The notes below the pieces were generated by a model. It was not told the origin of the DNA, searched no databases, and saw only the letters and a list, made by a program, of their open reading frames with translations. The position numbers were made by a program, and so were the translations under genes. 64,000 nucleotides of DNA, taken from Archangium lipolyticum. Its GTDB lineage: Bacteria > Myxococcota > Myxococcia > Myxococcales > Myxococcaceae. Numbering within the stretch: position 1 is the first letter of the stretch; every line of letters starts with the position of its first letter. Below are positions 34,862-44,697 of this stretch, piece after piece. The stretch covers positions 682,001-746,000 of the forward strand of contig NZ_JANKBZ010000003.1 of NCBI RefSeq assembly GCF_024623785.1, in the 5' to 3' direction.

Positions 34862-35629
34862 ATGGGCAAACCATCCGTTGAACGCGACCGTGTGTACAGG
34901 CGCTCCAATCGGAGTATCGGCCACGTGGCCATACTGGGGCTGCTCCAGAAGAACATGGGCTCCCCCTCAGGATCGGAGCCGCTCAGGACCGCTGCGATCG
35001 CGCTCCATTTCATCTGGGGCAGCGGGCACCTGCACAACTTCGAGGACTACCTCGCTTGTCTCGGCGAGGGCGCATCTACCACCTTGTCCCCATCCTTTGA
35101 CACACGGGAACAGGCAGAGGCGTGGTTGCAGCAGCCCATGGATCCTCGCCATGCGCACAAGGTGGCCATCGCAGGTCACCTGTACTCCGTCGGTTATTCG
35201 CTCGAACGCGGTACCCGGTTTCTGGTCCGTGTTCCTGACAAGACCGAGTTGGACACACCCAGGCAGGTCTCAAACCCACTCATGAATGAGGCCATCGGCG
35301 TTCTCCACCAAGCACGTCAGTATGCCCATGCTCCCACGGACATGGAGAGCATCGACTCCACCTTGCTCGCGCTCCATTTCATCGTGGAGAGCGGGCAGTT
35401 GGCCGCCTTCGAGCACTTTGTCGAGAGTTTTGATTCGAAGGCTTCCTTCTTCCCCCTCCGCTCCTTCGCCACGCGAGAGCAGGCCGATACCTGGCTGAGT
35501 GCCCACCCCAGGCCACCTCACGGTGCGCAGTTGGGGATCGCGGGCCAGAGGTACTCCATTGGGTACTCGCGCGACTGCGGGCTCCGCGTGCTGGTTCGTT
35601 TGCCTTCGTTGGAAGAGCTGGACGAATAG
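34862..35629 (+). CDS. Hypothetical protein with two tandem homologous halves
   Basis: The 255-aa soluble protein consists of two repeats. Repeat 1 (about 45-130) reads ALHFIWGSGHLHNFEDYL ... FDTREQAEAWLQQ ... VAIAGHLYSVGYSLERGTRF. Repeat 2 (about 165-250) reads ALHFIVESGQLAAFEHFV ... FATREQADTWLSA ... LGIAGQRYSIGYSRDCGLRV. Each half is a helix-loop-helix unit with a conserved THR/REQAxxWL turn and a beta-rich end. I do not recognise the family; the small size and soluble nature would fit an immunity-type protein, but no toxin is adjacent. ATG 34862 lacks a strong ribosome-binding site, and TTG 34859 or a downstream Met are alternatives. Confidence 0.65.
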   Translation: MGKPSVERDRVYRRSNRSIGHVAILGLLQKNMGSPSGSEPLRTAAIALHFIWGSGHLHNFEDYLACLGEGASTTLSPSFDTREQAEAWLQQPMDPRHAHKVAIAGHLYSVGYSLERGTRFLVRVPDKTELDTPRQVSNPLMNEAIGVLHQARQYAHAPTDMESIDSTLLALHFIVESGQLAAFEHFVESFDSKASFFPLRSFATREQADTWLSAHPRPPHGAQLGIAGQRYSIGYSRDCGLRVLVRLPSLEELDE

Positions 35630-35668
35630 CTCCCGAGAAGGGAGACCCGTCACAACCTGGGGTCCCCG

Positions 35669-35704
35669 ATACCCTCACCCCGGCCCTCTCCCAAAGGGAG
35701 AGGG
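35669..35704. repeat. REP-like palindromic element
   Basis: The consensus ACCCTCACCCC is followed by CCCTCTCCC-aaa-GGGAGAGGG hairpin arms. It lies in the convergent gap between the repeat protein and the ATPase and may also help terminate transcription. The same family recurs at 41285, 52031, 52098 and 59337. Confidence 0.8.
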
Positions 35705-35707
35705 CGC

Positions 35708-38700
35708 TCAGCGCTGCATCGCCTGGATCAGCTCCAGGGCCTCCGTGACGGCCTGCCAGACCTGCATCGCCTTGAGGCTTTCTTCTCCCCCCTGCAGCGT
35801 CCTCTTCGCCATCCGCTCCAGCGGCGCCAGCGCGCTCTCCACCAGCGCGAGCTGCCGGCCCACGTCCGCGGGCAGCGGCGCCGAGGCCGCCCGTTGCAGT
35901 GACTGCGCGGGCGCCCGTTCCGCCATCACCTTCACCGCCTGGGACATCTGCTCCATGTACCGCCCCAGGTCCGCGGGTGGCCCGGACGCTGGCGCCGCCA
36001 CCGGCTGGCGCTCCGCCATCGTCTTCACCGCCTGCGTCAGTTGCTCCATCACCGGCCCAAGGTCCGCCGTCTGCGCCGGTGCCGCCACCGAGCGCTCCGC
36101 CAGCGCCCTCAGCACCTTCGCCAGGTGCTGCAGGTACGGCGTCAGGTCCGTCCCAGGCGCAACCTGCACCACCGGCGCCGGCACCTCCCTCCTCGCCAGC
36201 TCCAGCAGCGCCTCGCGCAGCGACTCCACCCGCGGCAGCACCTCGGCCACCGGGCTCGGTCCCGACGGCTGGCGCGCCAGGTCCGCCGCCCTCACCACCG
36301 CCCCAGCCACCGAGCCGAGCTGCTCCTCGATCGCGCTCAGCTGCCCCGTCACCCGGGCCACCGGATCGTCCTCCTTCCCCCCCATCCTCTTCACCCGCGC
36401 GAAGCCCTGCTTGATCTCCTCCCAGCGCTTCGCCTGTTCCGGCTTCAGCCTCCCACGCAACTCCTGCAGCTTGAGCAGGTTCTGCTCCGCCGCCGTGGTG
36501 AGCGTCTGCGACTCGCCCTGGTAGTGGTCGTCCAGCAACCGCTCCAGCTCTTCGTCCGTCATCGCCGACACCACCTTCTCGGCGATCTTCCCCATGTTGC
36601 GGTAGCTGCCCTGCAGCTTGAACGCCGGCTCCGTCCGGAAGCGCTCGTCCTGCGCCGCCGAGGCGATGTATTCCAGGTTCACCTTCAATAGCACCTGCTG
36701 CACCCGGAACAGCCGCTGCAACACCGCGACGATCTCCTGCAGCTCCGCCGCCGCGTACCCATACGACAGCTCGCCGCTGGGCACCTCCTCGCCCTTCGCC
36801 ATGCGGATGAGCTTGTGGATGTCACCCGGCTCGCGCGTGGCCAGCGGCGCCAGCACGCCGTTCGACGTGAGCGCGTTCTCGATGTAGCTCAGCGCGAACA
36901 GCTCCTCCTTGCCATCCAGGATGTCGCCCAGGTTGTAGGTGTCCGCGCGGTTGGCCAGCATGTCCGGAATGCGGAAGCGATCGCCCGTCTCCGTGTACGG
37001 GTTGCCCGCCATCACCACGCAGAACTTCTTGCCGCGCAAATCGTACGTGCGCGTCTTCCCGTTCCACACGCCCTCGACGCGCCGCTGGCCGTCGCACAGC
37101 GAGATGAACTTCTGCAGCAGCTCCGGATCCGTATGCTGGATGTCGTCGAGGTAGAGCATCACGTTGTTGCCCATCTCGAAGGACAGGTTGATGCGCTCCA
37201 CCTCCTGGCGGGCCGTGGCGTTGGGCGCCTCGGCCGGATCCAACGACTTCACCGAGTGGCCCAGCGCCGGACCGTTCACCTTCACGAAGGTGAGCCCGAG
37301 CCGGCTCGCCACGTACTCCATCAGCGTCGTCTTGCCGTAACCCGGCGGAGACATGAGCAGCAGCATGCCCATCCGGTCCGTGCGCTTGTTCTCCCCCGCC
37401 GAGCCGAGCTGCTTGGCCAGGTTGGCTCCGATGAGCGGCAGGTACACCTCGTCGATGAGCCTGTTGCGCACGAACGACGACAGTACCTTCGGCGTGAACT
37501 CCTCCAGGCGCAGCCGGCGGCGCTCGCGATCCAGGATGTCCCGCAGCAGGGCGCGGTAGGCGTGGTAGGCCGGTACGCGCACCTGCCGGAAGTCGCTCAG
37601 CCGGGCGAGGAACTCGTCCAGCCGCAGCGCCAGCTTCCGGTCATGGATGCGCGGGTGCTGGCCCAGCATCCCCGTTACCTCGGCCGAGGTGAGGGCTCCG
37701 GCCACCTCGCGATCCACCTTGCGATCAGTGAGCAGCAGCACCGCCGCCTCCACCGCCACATGGGCCGCCGCACCCGGGCCTCCCTCGCGCCGCGCCAGAT
37801 AAGCGTCCACCCACGCTCGTACCACGCGCAGGCGCTCGGGCAGGTTCTTCTCCAGGCCACGCAGGTCATCCTCGAACGCCGAGCGTGTCCCCGCCCTGTC
37901 CAGCTGGGACAACAGCGCGTCCTTGAGCGCCACCGCCTCGCCGCTGGTGGTGAAGCGGGGCCGATCCACGCCCAGCTCCTCCACCAGGTAGCGTCCGGCG
38001 AGCCGGGCCTCCGCGGGGCCACACTCCACGCCCACCGACTTCAGGAAGGCGCCAATGCGCTCACCCGCCTCGTTGCCGAGAACCACCAGCTCCGCCGACT
38101 CGCCAAAGGCCGTCCGGAGCCGGTGCAGGCTGCGCGCGCGGCGGTGGAAGAGCGACTTCTCGTCGCCCTCGCCTCCGAAGACCCAGAACAGGGCCGCCCA
38201 GGCGCGCGGCGTGGGCGCGAAGCGCAGGAGCCCCGCCCCCGTGTGCATCGCGAGCAGCTTCTCCAGGATGGCCGCCGCGTCCGCGTCGTGGATGCCGCGC
38301 TCGTAGCCCTCGTCGTACCTGTCCGCCGAGTACGCGCGCACCTTCTCCAGCAGCCCGTTCGGCTCCAGCAACGCCTGGTGTAGCGCCGCGAGCGTCACGC
38401 TCCCCTTCCCCTCCTCCGCGTCCAGCAGCACCTGCGCGGCGAGGAATTCAGCACGGTACACCTGGGGCGTCTCGGAGACGAGGTGCTGATCCCAGAGTTC
38501 GCGGTACTTCCCCAGCTCCGGCTCCTCCAGCTTCTGGGCGTAGTCCGTGCCGGTGAGCTGCAGGTAGAGCGCGCCGTCGCGCGGCACCAGCGTCAGGTCC
38601 AACGGCTGGGTGTTGACGTTGAAGCGGTGCTTGCCGAACTTGATGACCGGCGCGCCCGAGCCCTCTTCGTAGAGGTCGTTCCGGTCCCGCAGCGCGCGCA

Positions 38701-41233
38701 GGGCGTCCTGACGCGCCGTCTTCACGCGGCTGAGCACCTCGTCCGAGCGCACGCTGTCCTGGAGCTCCAGGAGCTGCTCGGCGAGCTGCCGCAGCTTCTG
38801 CACCATCGAGTCGGACGCGAAGTACGTGTTGAGCTCGTCCTCGTCCTTGAAGGACTTCGCCCGGCGGTTGACGCCGGTGAGGATGCGCTCGGCCGCGCCG
38901 AAGAGGTTCTGTGCCCGGCGCTGGCGCTCGTCCACCAGCGCCTGCTTCTTCTGCCCGAAGGCCTCGAGCAACTCCTCGCGCTTCTGGGTGAGCGGGCCGA
39001 GGAACTCGTCGAACTCGCCGAAGCGCCCCTCCATCTCCTCCAGTTGCACGGTGAGGCGTGACAGGCCCTCGTCGCACTTCTCCGGCGAGTCCGCCACGGA
39101 CAGCGCGCTCTCCACCGCCTGCCCGAGCAGCTTGAACTGGGCGCCGAACTCGGCCCGCTTCTCGCGGCCCACCAGCTCCTTGCGCTTGACGTTCAGGCCC
39201 GCGCGCACGCGGTTGAGTCGGGAGAACAGCTCGGAGATGCCCTCGAGGATCTTCGCGCGCGCCAGTGGATCTCCCACCTGCAGGCCGCCCACCGTCTCGC
39301 TCAGCACCTCCAGCCCCTTGGCCACCTGCTCGATGTCCTCACCGAGCGGGGCCAGCTCCATCGTCGTCTGGATGGGCTCCAGCTTCTGCAACAGCACGTC
39401 CAGGCGCTCGGCCAGGGGATGAAGCGCCTCGCCTCGCTGGAGGAACTGCACGGCGTCGGCGCTGACGCGGTCGGTCTCCTCGATGACCTGCTTCTCGAGG
39501 GCCTCGAGCCGCGTCACGTCGATGTAGCGGATCTCCTTGAGCGTGATGAGCTGGCCGCGCTGCTTGCGCAGGTCCGAGAGGGCATGCATGAAGCCCTCGG
39601 CGCTCTGGAGCTCCTCGGGACGCACGCGCAGCAGCACCTGCTCCTGGGCCGTCTGGGCCCCGGAGAGGGCGTCCGTCGCGCGCTTGCGCAGGGCGAGCAC
39701 CTTCTCGAACTCGTCGATGATGAGCTCGGAGGTGCGCCGCAGGGCCTCGATGCCCTCCTGCAGCACCGTCTCCTGGTGCCCGAGCCAATAGAAGGCATCG
39801 AGCATGCGCGTGGCCGCGGCCGCCAGGTCCTCGTAGGTGCGGCGGGAGGGCTTGTCCGTGCGAGCCATGCGCACGAGCGTCAGCGCGTCGGAGATGCCTC
39901 GCACCAGCTCGGCGTTGCCCACCTTGCCCAGGTAGCCGGGCGCGGGCGGCATCTTCGCCGCGTGCTCGGCGGAGACGAAGGGCGTCTGCCACACCTGCAT
40001 GGGGTGCACGCGGGTGGGCTCGTTGGAGGTGGCTCGGAAGAGCGCCATGCGCCCGTCCGCGAAGAGGCTGAAGCCGTGCCCCAGCAGCGGGTTCTGCACC
40101 TCCTTGCGCACGAGGTTGTACGGGAAGAGCACGTACGCGCCCTCGTCCCGGCGGAAGAAGACGTAGAGGACGTCCTCGCCGTTGGGCGAGCGGATGGCGC
40201 GCTTGAACTGGAGGCCCTCGCCAATGCCCTCGAAGACCTTGAAGCCCCCCGTCTGCAGGTAGTAGCCGCCGGGGAAGACGATGCCCTGCTCCTCGGGCAG
40301 GCGCACGCAGGCCTGCCCGATGGCGTCGATGCGCACCACGTGCTGGGTGCGCGTATTGAAGACGAGGTAGCGGTATGCCTGCTCGCGGAACGGCAGCACG
40401 CGCAGCAGGATGAGGCCGCCCACCTGCGCATACGCGACCTCGGCGTCGTCGAGCGACTGGTCCGGATCGTCCACCGGCTCGCGGTAGATGCCCAGACCGT
40501 CCGCCGTGTTGTTCTCCACCTTGACCGTGAGGTCGCCCTTCACCGTCTCCACGAACACCTGGTCGAGCACGTTGACGTGGGGGTGCTGGCCCAGCACGTA
40601 GTTTTCCCGCCTCGCCACCATCCACTCGAAGTCGTGCGACGGCGGGAAGACGTGATCGCGCTCGCCCTGGTTGTCGATGTAGGTGGCCTTGCCCTCCACA
40701 TCCAACGCGAAGCGGAACACCTTGATGTCCCGCGCCGACTGGCCCGTCTGGAAGATGGCCAGCAGCTTCGTCTCGCTGCGGCGCAGCTGGAGGAGCTTCG
40801 TGTCCTTGTAGTACTTGTAGAGTTCGCCGAAGTCCTTGACGAAGCGCGGATCCTGCAGGAACCCGCCCGCCTCGGACGGCGGAACCTGCGTGAAGTCGAA
40901 GCCCTCCGCCGTCTGCTCGAACTTGTGCAGCGAGAAGACGTCCGCGACCGACGTCTCCTTCTTCAGGCCGATGAAGACGGTGTAGCCGAAGAGCAGGTAC
41001 TTCCCGACTCCGACGATGTCGCGCGGGACGCAGTTGTTCTCCGTGCGGACGCGCTCGTTCCCGATGACGGTGAGCTCGGTTCCGCCGAAGAGCTTCTTGC
41101 GCCGCTCGTTGAGGTCCTCGGCCCTCGCGCCGAGAGCCTCCGCCTGGGACAGCAGGCGCGTACGGATGACCTCGTAGCTACCGCCCTCCAGCGTGGCCTC
41201 GCCCGACGCGGGAGGGGTGCTTTCAGTTGCCAT
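35708..41233 (-). CDS. Giant AAA ATPase, 'DNA repair ATPase' family, flotillin-associated
   Basis: The 1841-aa protein has an N-terminal beta-rich region (about 40-470; GERDHVFPPSHDFEWMVARR), long coiled coils (about 480-900; RELV/EKR-rich), and an AAA module near 1280-1500. That module has Walker A SPPGYGKTT (about 1290), Walker B MLYLDDIQ (about 1357) and a sensor-like VVMAGNPYTETG. Coiled coil follows, then a C-terminus with near-repeats of DLGxxMEQxxQAVKxMAER. This matches the large proteins annotated DNA repair ATPase, which usually sit beside flotillin genes, as here. The role is unproven; membrane-microdomain-linked ATP-driven remodelling is inference. It is the last gene of a yqiJ-flotillin-ATPase run with about 160 bp separating it from flotillin. 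Confidence 0.85.
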   Translation of the reverse strand: MATESTPPASGEATLEGGSYEVIRTRLLSQAEALGARAEDLNERRKKLFGGTELTVIGNERVRTENNCVPRDIVGVGKYLLFGYTVFIGLKKETSVADVFSLHKFEQTAEGFDFTQVPPSEAGGFLQDPRFVKDFGELYKYYKDTKLLQLRRSETKLLAIFQTGQSARDIKVFRFALDVEGKATYIDNQGERDHVFPPSHDFEWMVARRENYVLGQHPHVNVLDQVFVETVKGDLTVKVENNTADGLGIYREPVDDPDQSLDDAEVAYAQVGGLILLRVLPFREQAYRYLVFNTRTQHVVRIDAIGQACVRLPEEQGIVFPGGYYLQTGGFKVFEGIGEGLQFKRAIRSPNGEDVLYVFFRRDEGAYVLFPYNLVRKEVQNPLLGHGFSLFADGRMALFRATSNEPTRVHPMQVWQTPFVSAEHAAKMPPAPGYLGKVGNAELVRGISDALTLVRMARTDKPSRRTYEDLAAAATRMLDAFYWLGHQETVLQEGIEALRRTSELIIDEFEKVLALRKRATDALSGAQTAQEQVLLRVRPEELQSAEGFMHALSDLRKQRGQLITLKEIRYIDVTRLEALEKQVIEETDRVSADAVQFLQRGEALHPLAERLDVLLQKLEPIQTTMELAPLGEDIEQVAKGLEVLSETVGGLQVGDPLARAKILEGISELFSRLNRVRAGLNVKRKELVGREKRAEFGAQFKLLGQAVESALSVADSPEKCDEGLSRLTVQLEEMEGRFGEFDEFLGPLTQKREELLEAFGQKKQALVDERQRRAQNLFGAAERILTGVNRRAKSFKDEDELNTYFASDSMVQKLRQLAEQLLELQDSVRSDEVLSRVKTARQDALRALRDRNDLYEEGSGAPVIKFGKHRFNVNTQPLDLTLVPRDGALYLQLTGTDYAQKLEEPELGKYRELWDQHLVSETPQVYRAEFLAAQVLLDAEEGKGSVTLAALHQALLEPNGLLEKVRAYSADRYDEGYERGIHDADAAAILEKLLAMHTGAGLLRFAPTPRAWAALFWVFGGEGDEKSLFHRRARSLHRLRTAFGESAELVVLGNEAGERIGAFLKSVGVECGPAEARLAGRYLVEELGVDRPRFTTSGEAVALKDALLSQLDRAGTRSAFEDDLRGLEKNLPERLRVVRAWVDAYLARREGGPGAAAHVAVEAAVLLLTDRKVDREVAGALTSAEVTGMLGQHPRIHDRKLALRLDEFLARLSDFRQVRVPAYHAYRALLRDILDRERRRLRLEEFTPKVLSSFVRNRLIDEVYLPLIGANLAKQLGSAGENKRTDRMGMLLLMSPPGYGKTTLMEYVASRLGLTFVKVNGPALGHSVKSLDPAEAPNATARQEVERINLSFEMGNNVMLYLDDIQHTDPELLQKFISLCDGQRRVEGVWNGKTRTYDLRGKKFCVVMAGNPYTETGDRFRIPDMLANRADTYNLGDILDGKEELFALSYIENALTSNGVLAPLATREPGDIHKLIRMAKGEEVPSGELSYGYAAAELQEIVAVLQRLFRVQQVLLKVNLEYIASAAQDERFRTEPAFKLQGSYRNMGKIAEKVVSAMTDEELERLLDDHYQGESQTLTTAAEQNLLKLQELRGRLKPEQAKRWEEIKQGFARVKRMGGKEDDPVARVTGQLSAIEEQLGSVAGAVVRAADLARQPSGPSPVAEVLPRVESLREALLELARREVPAPVVQVAPGTDLTPYLQHLAKVLRALAERSVAAPAQTADLGPVMEQLTQAVKTMAERQPVAAPASGPPADLGRYMEQMSQAVKVMAERAPAQSLQRAASAPLPADVGRQLALVESALAPLERMAKRTLQGGEESLKAMQVWQAVTEALELIQAMQR

Positions 41234-41284
41234 CGTCAGTTCACCGGTAAAGGAGGGGTACCAAGGGGGGAACCCGGGTTGCGC

Positions 41285-41370
41285 ATACCCTCACCCCGAC
41301 CCTCTCCCAGAGGGAGAGGGACGAACACGGGATCCCCTCTCCCCCTGGGAGAGGGTGAGGGTGAGGGTAT
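41285..41370. repeat. Pair of inverted REP-like elements
   Basis: One forward element (41285-41320, CCCTCTCCC-aga-GGGAGAGGG) and one inverted element (41334-41370, ending GGTGAGGGTGAGGGTAT) face each other, so the pair can form a longer cruciform. They lie between the flotillin and ATPase genes of the same operon, where they could attenuate or stabilise the mRNA. Confidence 0.8.
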
Positions 41371-41396
41371 GGAGCTCCGTGTCGCTGCCGCGCTGA

Positions 41397-43601
41397 TCAG
41401 CCCTGGGTCTTCTCGGGAGCCGACGCCCGGACCGCGGGCTCGGCCTCCACGAGCGACTTGAGGTTCGAGGCCGCGGCCGCGGCCGGGTTCGGCGCCATGC
41501 GGTGCAGCAGCGCCGCCATCGCCAGGTTCTGCGCGTCGCTGGTCAGGCCCGGCTTGGAGAGGATCTCCTTGAGGTCCGCCGGCAGATCCTTCTCGCCGTT
41601 CAGGTAGCCGCTGAAGGCCTTGCGCAGCGTCTCGCTCTGATCGAGCACGCCGTCCACCGACTGGCCCACCGAAATGGCCCTGATGAAGCGCTCGAAGAAC
41701 TGGCCGTCTCCGCCCACGATGTTGATCTTCGCGTGCCCCATCGTCTCGGCGAGCACCTTGGACTGAGACTCGGCGATGTCCTTGCGGACCTGGATGGAGG
41801 CCAGCTCCACGTCGCGCTCCTTCTGAAGGCGCAGGCGGAACTCCTCGTGCTCGCGGGTGGCGCCCTGGAGCAGCTTCATGGACTCGGCCTTCTCGGCCAG
41901 ACCCCGGGCCTCGGCGAGCAGCTTCTCCTCGATGGCCTTGGCCTCGGCGAGCAGCTTCTCGCGGATGGCGACGGCCTCGGCCTCGCCGCGCTTCTGGATC
42001 GCCAGGGCCTCGGCCTCGCCGATGCTCGCGCGCGCCAGCCCCTTCTCCTTCTCACCGGCGGCCTCCGCGATCAGCTTCTCGCGGGCGGCGGCGGCCTCGG
42101 CCAGGCCCTTCTCCTTGAGCACCGTGGCCTGCGCCATGCCCTGCTTCTCGATGACGGCGGCCTCGGCCTCCTTCACGCGCACCGTGGCCATGCCCTGCTT
42201 CTCGATGGCCAGCGCGTCCGCCTCCTTCACGCGCACCTCGGCCAGGCCGTGCGCGGCCTCCTCGGCCTGGATGCCCTCCGACAGCCGCATCTTCGCCTTG
42301 GCCGTCATGTCCGACGCCTGCAGCTCGGCCTCGGCCAGCGTGAGCTTCTCCTTCGCCGCGTACTTGGACACCTCGTTGCTCGCCTCGGCGGCCTTGATGT
42401 CCTTGACCAGCTTCTCCTGCGCCTGGGCCTCGGCGGTGATGAGCAGCGCGTCCTTGCGGCGCGTGGCCTCGGCCTTCACGCGCAGATCCTTGATGCGCTC
42501 CTCCTCCTCCGCCACCGTCTTCTCCACGGCGATGCGGGCGCGCACCACGTCGGCGATGGCCTTCTTCTCGGCCTCCAGCTGCTTCTCCTTGCCGATGCGC
42601 GACAGCTCCACCTCGCGCTCGCGGTTGATGGCCTCCAGCGCGCGATCCTTCTCCACGCGCTCGGACTCGACACCCACCACGCGCTCGCGGTTCTTCTGCG
42701 CCACTTCCACCTGGCGGTGCTTGTTCTGATCGTTGATGAGGATCTCTTCCTCGGCCTTGATGCGCGCCAGCTGCTGCTTGGCGTTCTCCTCGGCCTTCAC
42801 GCGCTCGGCCTCCGCGGTCTCACGGGCCTGGATGGACTCGATCTCGCGCTTCTGCCTGGCGGCCGCCTCGGCGCGCTGGCGCTCGAGGGCGAAGATGGCC
42901 TCGTCCGCCTCGACGTTGCGCTTGGTGATGGCCATGCGCTCGCTCTGGCGGAACTCGTTGGTGTGGATGTTCTGGACGGAGGTGAGCTCGGTGATCTTCC
43001 GGATGCCCTGCGCGTCGAGGATGTTGTCCTTGTCCAGCATCTCGACCGGAGTCTGCTCCAGGAAGTCGATGGCGCAGTCCTCGAGCATGTAGCCGTTGAG
43101 GTCCTTGCCGATCACCTGGATGACCTGGTCCTTGATGGCGTCACGCTTGGTGTAGAGCTCCTCGAAGTCGAAGCTCTTGCCCACCGTCTTGAGGGCCTCG
43201 GAGAACTTGGCCTCGAAGAGGTGCTCCAGCGTCTCCTGGTCGCTCGCGCGGGCGCAGCCGATGGACTGGGCCACCTTGAGCACGTCCTCGCGCGTCTTGT
43301 TCACCCGGACGAAGAAGGTGACCTTGATGTCCGCGCGGATGTTGTCCTGGCAGATCAGCCCTTCCTTGCCGCGGCGATCGATCTCGATCGTCTTCAGGGC
43401 GATGTCCATCACCTCGGCCCGGTTGATGATCGGCCACACGATGGCGCCGGTGAAGGTGACGATCGGCTCGCCCTTGAACGGGTTGATGATCAGCGCGCGT
43501 CCCTGATCCACCTGCCGGTAGAACCTGGAGACGATGAACGCGGAACAGAAGAGGAAGAAGAGTCCGCCGACGATTCCGGAGGCGACGATTGGCAATTCCA
43601 T
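41397..43601 (-). CDS. Flotillin/SPFH-domain protein (YqiK-like)
   Basis: The 734-aa protein has one N-terminal hydrophobic segment (about 4-25, PIVASGIVGGLFFLFCSAFI), an SPFH/Band-7 domain (about 27-240; DQGRALIINPFKGEPIVTF, VIQVIGKDLNGYMLEDCAID), and a very long Ala/Glu/Lys coiled coil (about 240-640). The coiled coil contains repeated EKQGMA, EKGLAEA and REKLLAEA units. This is the YqiK/flotillin plan; such proteins build oligomeric membrane-domain scaffolds. The upstream neighbour is a YqiJ-like OB-fold protein, as in the Escherichia coli yqiJ-yqiK pair, and the downstream one is the giant ATPase. Confidence 0.9.
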   Translation of the reverse strand: MELPIVASGIVGGLFFLFCSAFIVSRFYRQVDQGRALIINPFKGEPIVTFTGAIVWPIINRAEVMDIALKTIEIDRRGKEGLICQDNIRADIKVTFFVRVNKTREDVLKVAQSIGCARASDQETLEHLFEAKFSEALKTVGKSFDFEELYTKRDAIKDQVIQVIGKDLNGYMLEDCAIDFLEQTPVEMLDKDNILDAQGIRKITELTSVQNIHTNEFRQSERMAITKRNVEADEAIFALERQRAEAAARQKREIESIQARETAEAERVKAEENAKQQLARIKAEEEILINDQNKHRQVEVAQKNRERVVGVESERVEKDRALEAINREREVELSRIGKEKQLEAEKKAIADVVRARIAVEKTVAEEEERIKDLRVKAEATRRKDALLITAEAQAQEKLVKDIKAAEASNEVSKYAAKEKLTLAEAELQASDMTAKAKMRLSEGIQAEEAAHGLAEVRVKEADALAIEKQGMATVRVKEAEAAVIEKQGMAQATVLKEKGLAEAAAAREKLIAEAAGEKEKGLARASIGEAEALAIQKRGEAEAVAIREKLLAEAKAIEEKLLAEARGLAEKAESMKLLQGATREHEEFRLRLQKERDVELASIQVRKDIAESQSKVLAETMGHAKINIVGGDGQFFERFIRAISVGQSVDGVLDQSETLRKAFSGYLNGEKDLPADLKEILSKPGLTSDAQNLAMAALLHRMAPNPAAAAASNLKSLVEAEPAVRASAPEKTQG

Positions 43602-43709
43602 GTCGGTGTCGTTTCCCGAGCGAGTGAATCGGAGGGCTGTTTTCTATCACGCGCCAGGGCTCCCCCACGAACAGCCCCCGGCGCGGCACTGAGAGTCAAA
43701 TGAAGCCGT

Positions 43710-44504
43710 CTACCGCGTGCGCGCCCTGTCTCGCGCGAGCGCCGCGGCGGAGAGCGGATCCTTCAGGTGTTGCACCTCCTCGGGGAGCAGCCAGTCGACG
43801 GGCTCCACCTCGTAGGCATCTCGCGCGGCGTCGTAGCCGAGGATCAGCGCCTTCTCGCCGCGCTTGAGCTCGTTGGCCTTGTCACACACCACGTTGAGCA
43901 GGAGGCCGGCGCCCCCGTCCTCGAAGGTGGCGTGGCCGAACCTGCCATCCACCCGTCCGCTGGCGATGACGCAGACACGGCCCATCAGCTCGGAGCGGCG
44001 GGGCGCCTGTTGGACGGCGAACAGGGGCCGCAGGGGCCGCACCGCCAGTCCCGCGAGCATCAGGCCCACCGCGAGGCACAGGGCGGCGAGCCCTCCGGTG
44101 ACGAGCGCGCCGGGGAGCGCCCCCAGGGCCTCCTTCAGGGGCCGGGCGAAGGCCAGCGACAGCAGCCAGGAGAGGAACACCACGAAGCTGACGGACACCG
44201 TCACCGGGACGCCACCGAAGCCGAGCACCTCCAGGAAGCTGGCCCCGCCCTTGACGCCCCCCTCCACCGCGGCCTTGGCGCCTCCTTCGAGGGCCGCCTT
44301 CGCGCCGCCCTCCACCGCCGCCTTGACGCCCCCTTCGATCGCACCGTCCTGGGCACCCAGGGCCATGTCACCGAGGTCCCCATCCAGGAGATCGATCCCC
44401 ACGGCGCCCACCATGACGGTGAGCCAGTAGCCCACCACCACGCCCAGGGGGATGGTGAAGAGGACGGTCGGGAAGGCGAGGATGGCGTCGAGGAATTCGG
44501 TCAT
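43710..44504 (-). CDS. YqiJ-like (DUF1449) membrane protein with OB-fold tail
   Basis: The 264-aa protein has an N-terminal helix (about 10-35), a repeat-rich loop (55-86), two more helices (about 100-160), and a soluble C-terminal domain (about 170-264) of NfeD/OB type (LMGRVCVIASGRVDGRFGHA, KANELKRGEKALILGY, YEVEPVDWLLPEE). This matches YqiJ, the usual partner of YqiK flotillins, and the flotillin gene follows 108 bp downstream. It probably anchors or regulates flotillin assemblies. The unusual part is four tandem A-x-E-G-G-x-K-A octapeptides in the loop. Confidence 0.8.
   Translation of the reverse strand: MTEFLDAILAFPTVLFTIPLGVVVGYWLTVMVGAVGIDLLDGDLGDMALGAQDGAIEGGVKAAVEGGAKAALEGGAKAAVEGGVKGGASFLEVLGFGGVPVTVSVSFVVFLSWLLSLAFARPLKEALGALPGALVTGGLAALCLAVGLMLAGLAVRPLRPLFAVQQAPRRSELMGRVCVIASGRVDGRFGHATFEDGGAGLLLNVVCDKANELKRGEKALILGYDAARDAYEVEPVDWLLPEEVQHLKDPLSAAALARDRARTR
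44247..44342 (-). repeat. Four 24-bp coding repeats in the yqiJ-like gene
   Basis: Residues 55-86 are four octapeptides: AIEGGVKA, AVEGGAKA, ALEGGAKA and AVEGGVKG. They lie between predicted membrane helices, where other DUF1449 proteins carry variable, often acidic, low-complexity loops. Slippage between units could change copy number between strains. Confidence 0.85.
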
Positions 44505-44697
44505 CGGCCCTGCAAGTGGATCGAGGACTCGGAGTTTATTCCAGGCTCACAGTCCCATGACAGTCCCTCCGGACGATTTCCCGCCCGCCTGCCCTCCAGG
44601 GGGTCGAGGTGGGGCCAAGTTGACGGGGTGGGCGGGGCTGCACAGGCATTCCAGATGGCGGGCGCGCGGCGCGCACGACCGGGAGCCGAGCACGGGC

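Noticed and set aside
44247..44342. Tandem 24-bp repeats considered as a CRISPR or VNTR array
   Set aside because: There are no spacers, the units are in frame and conserve a protein octapeptide within a real gene, so it is a coding repeat.
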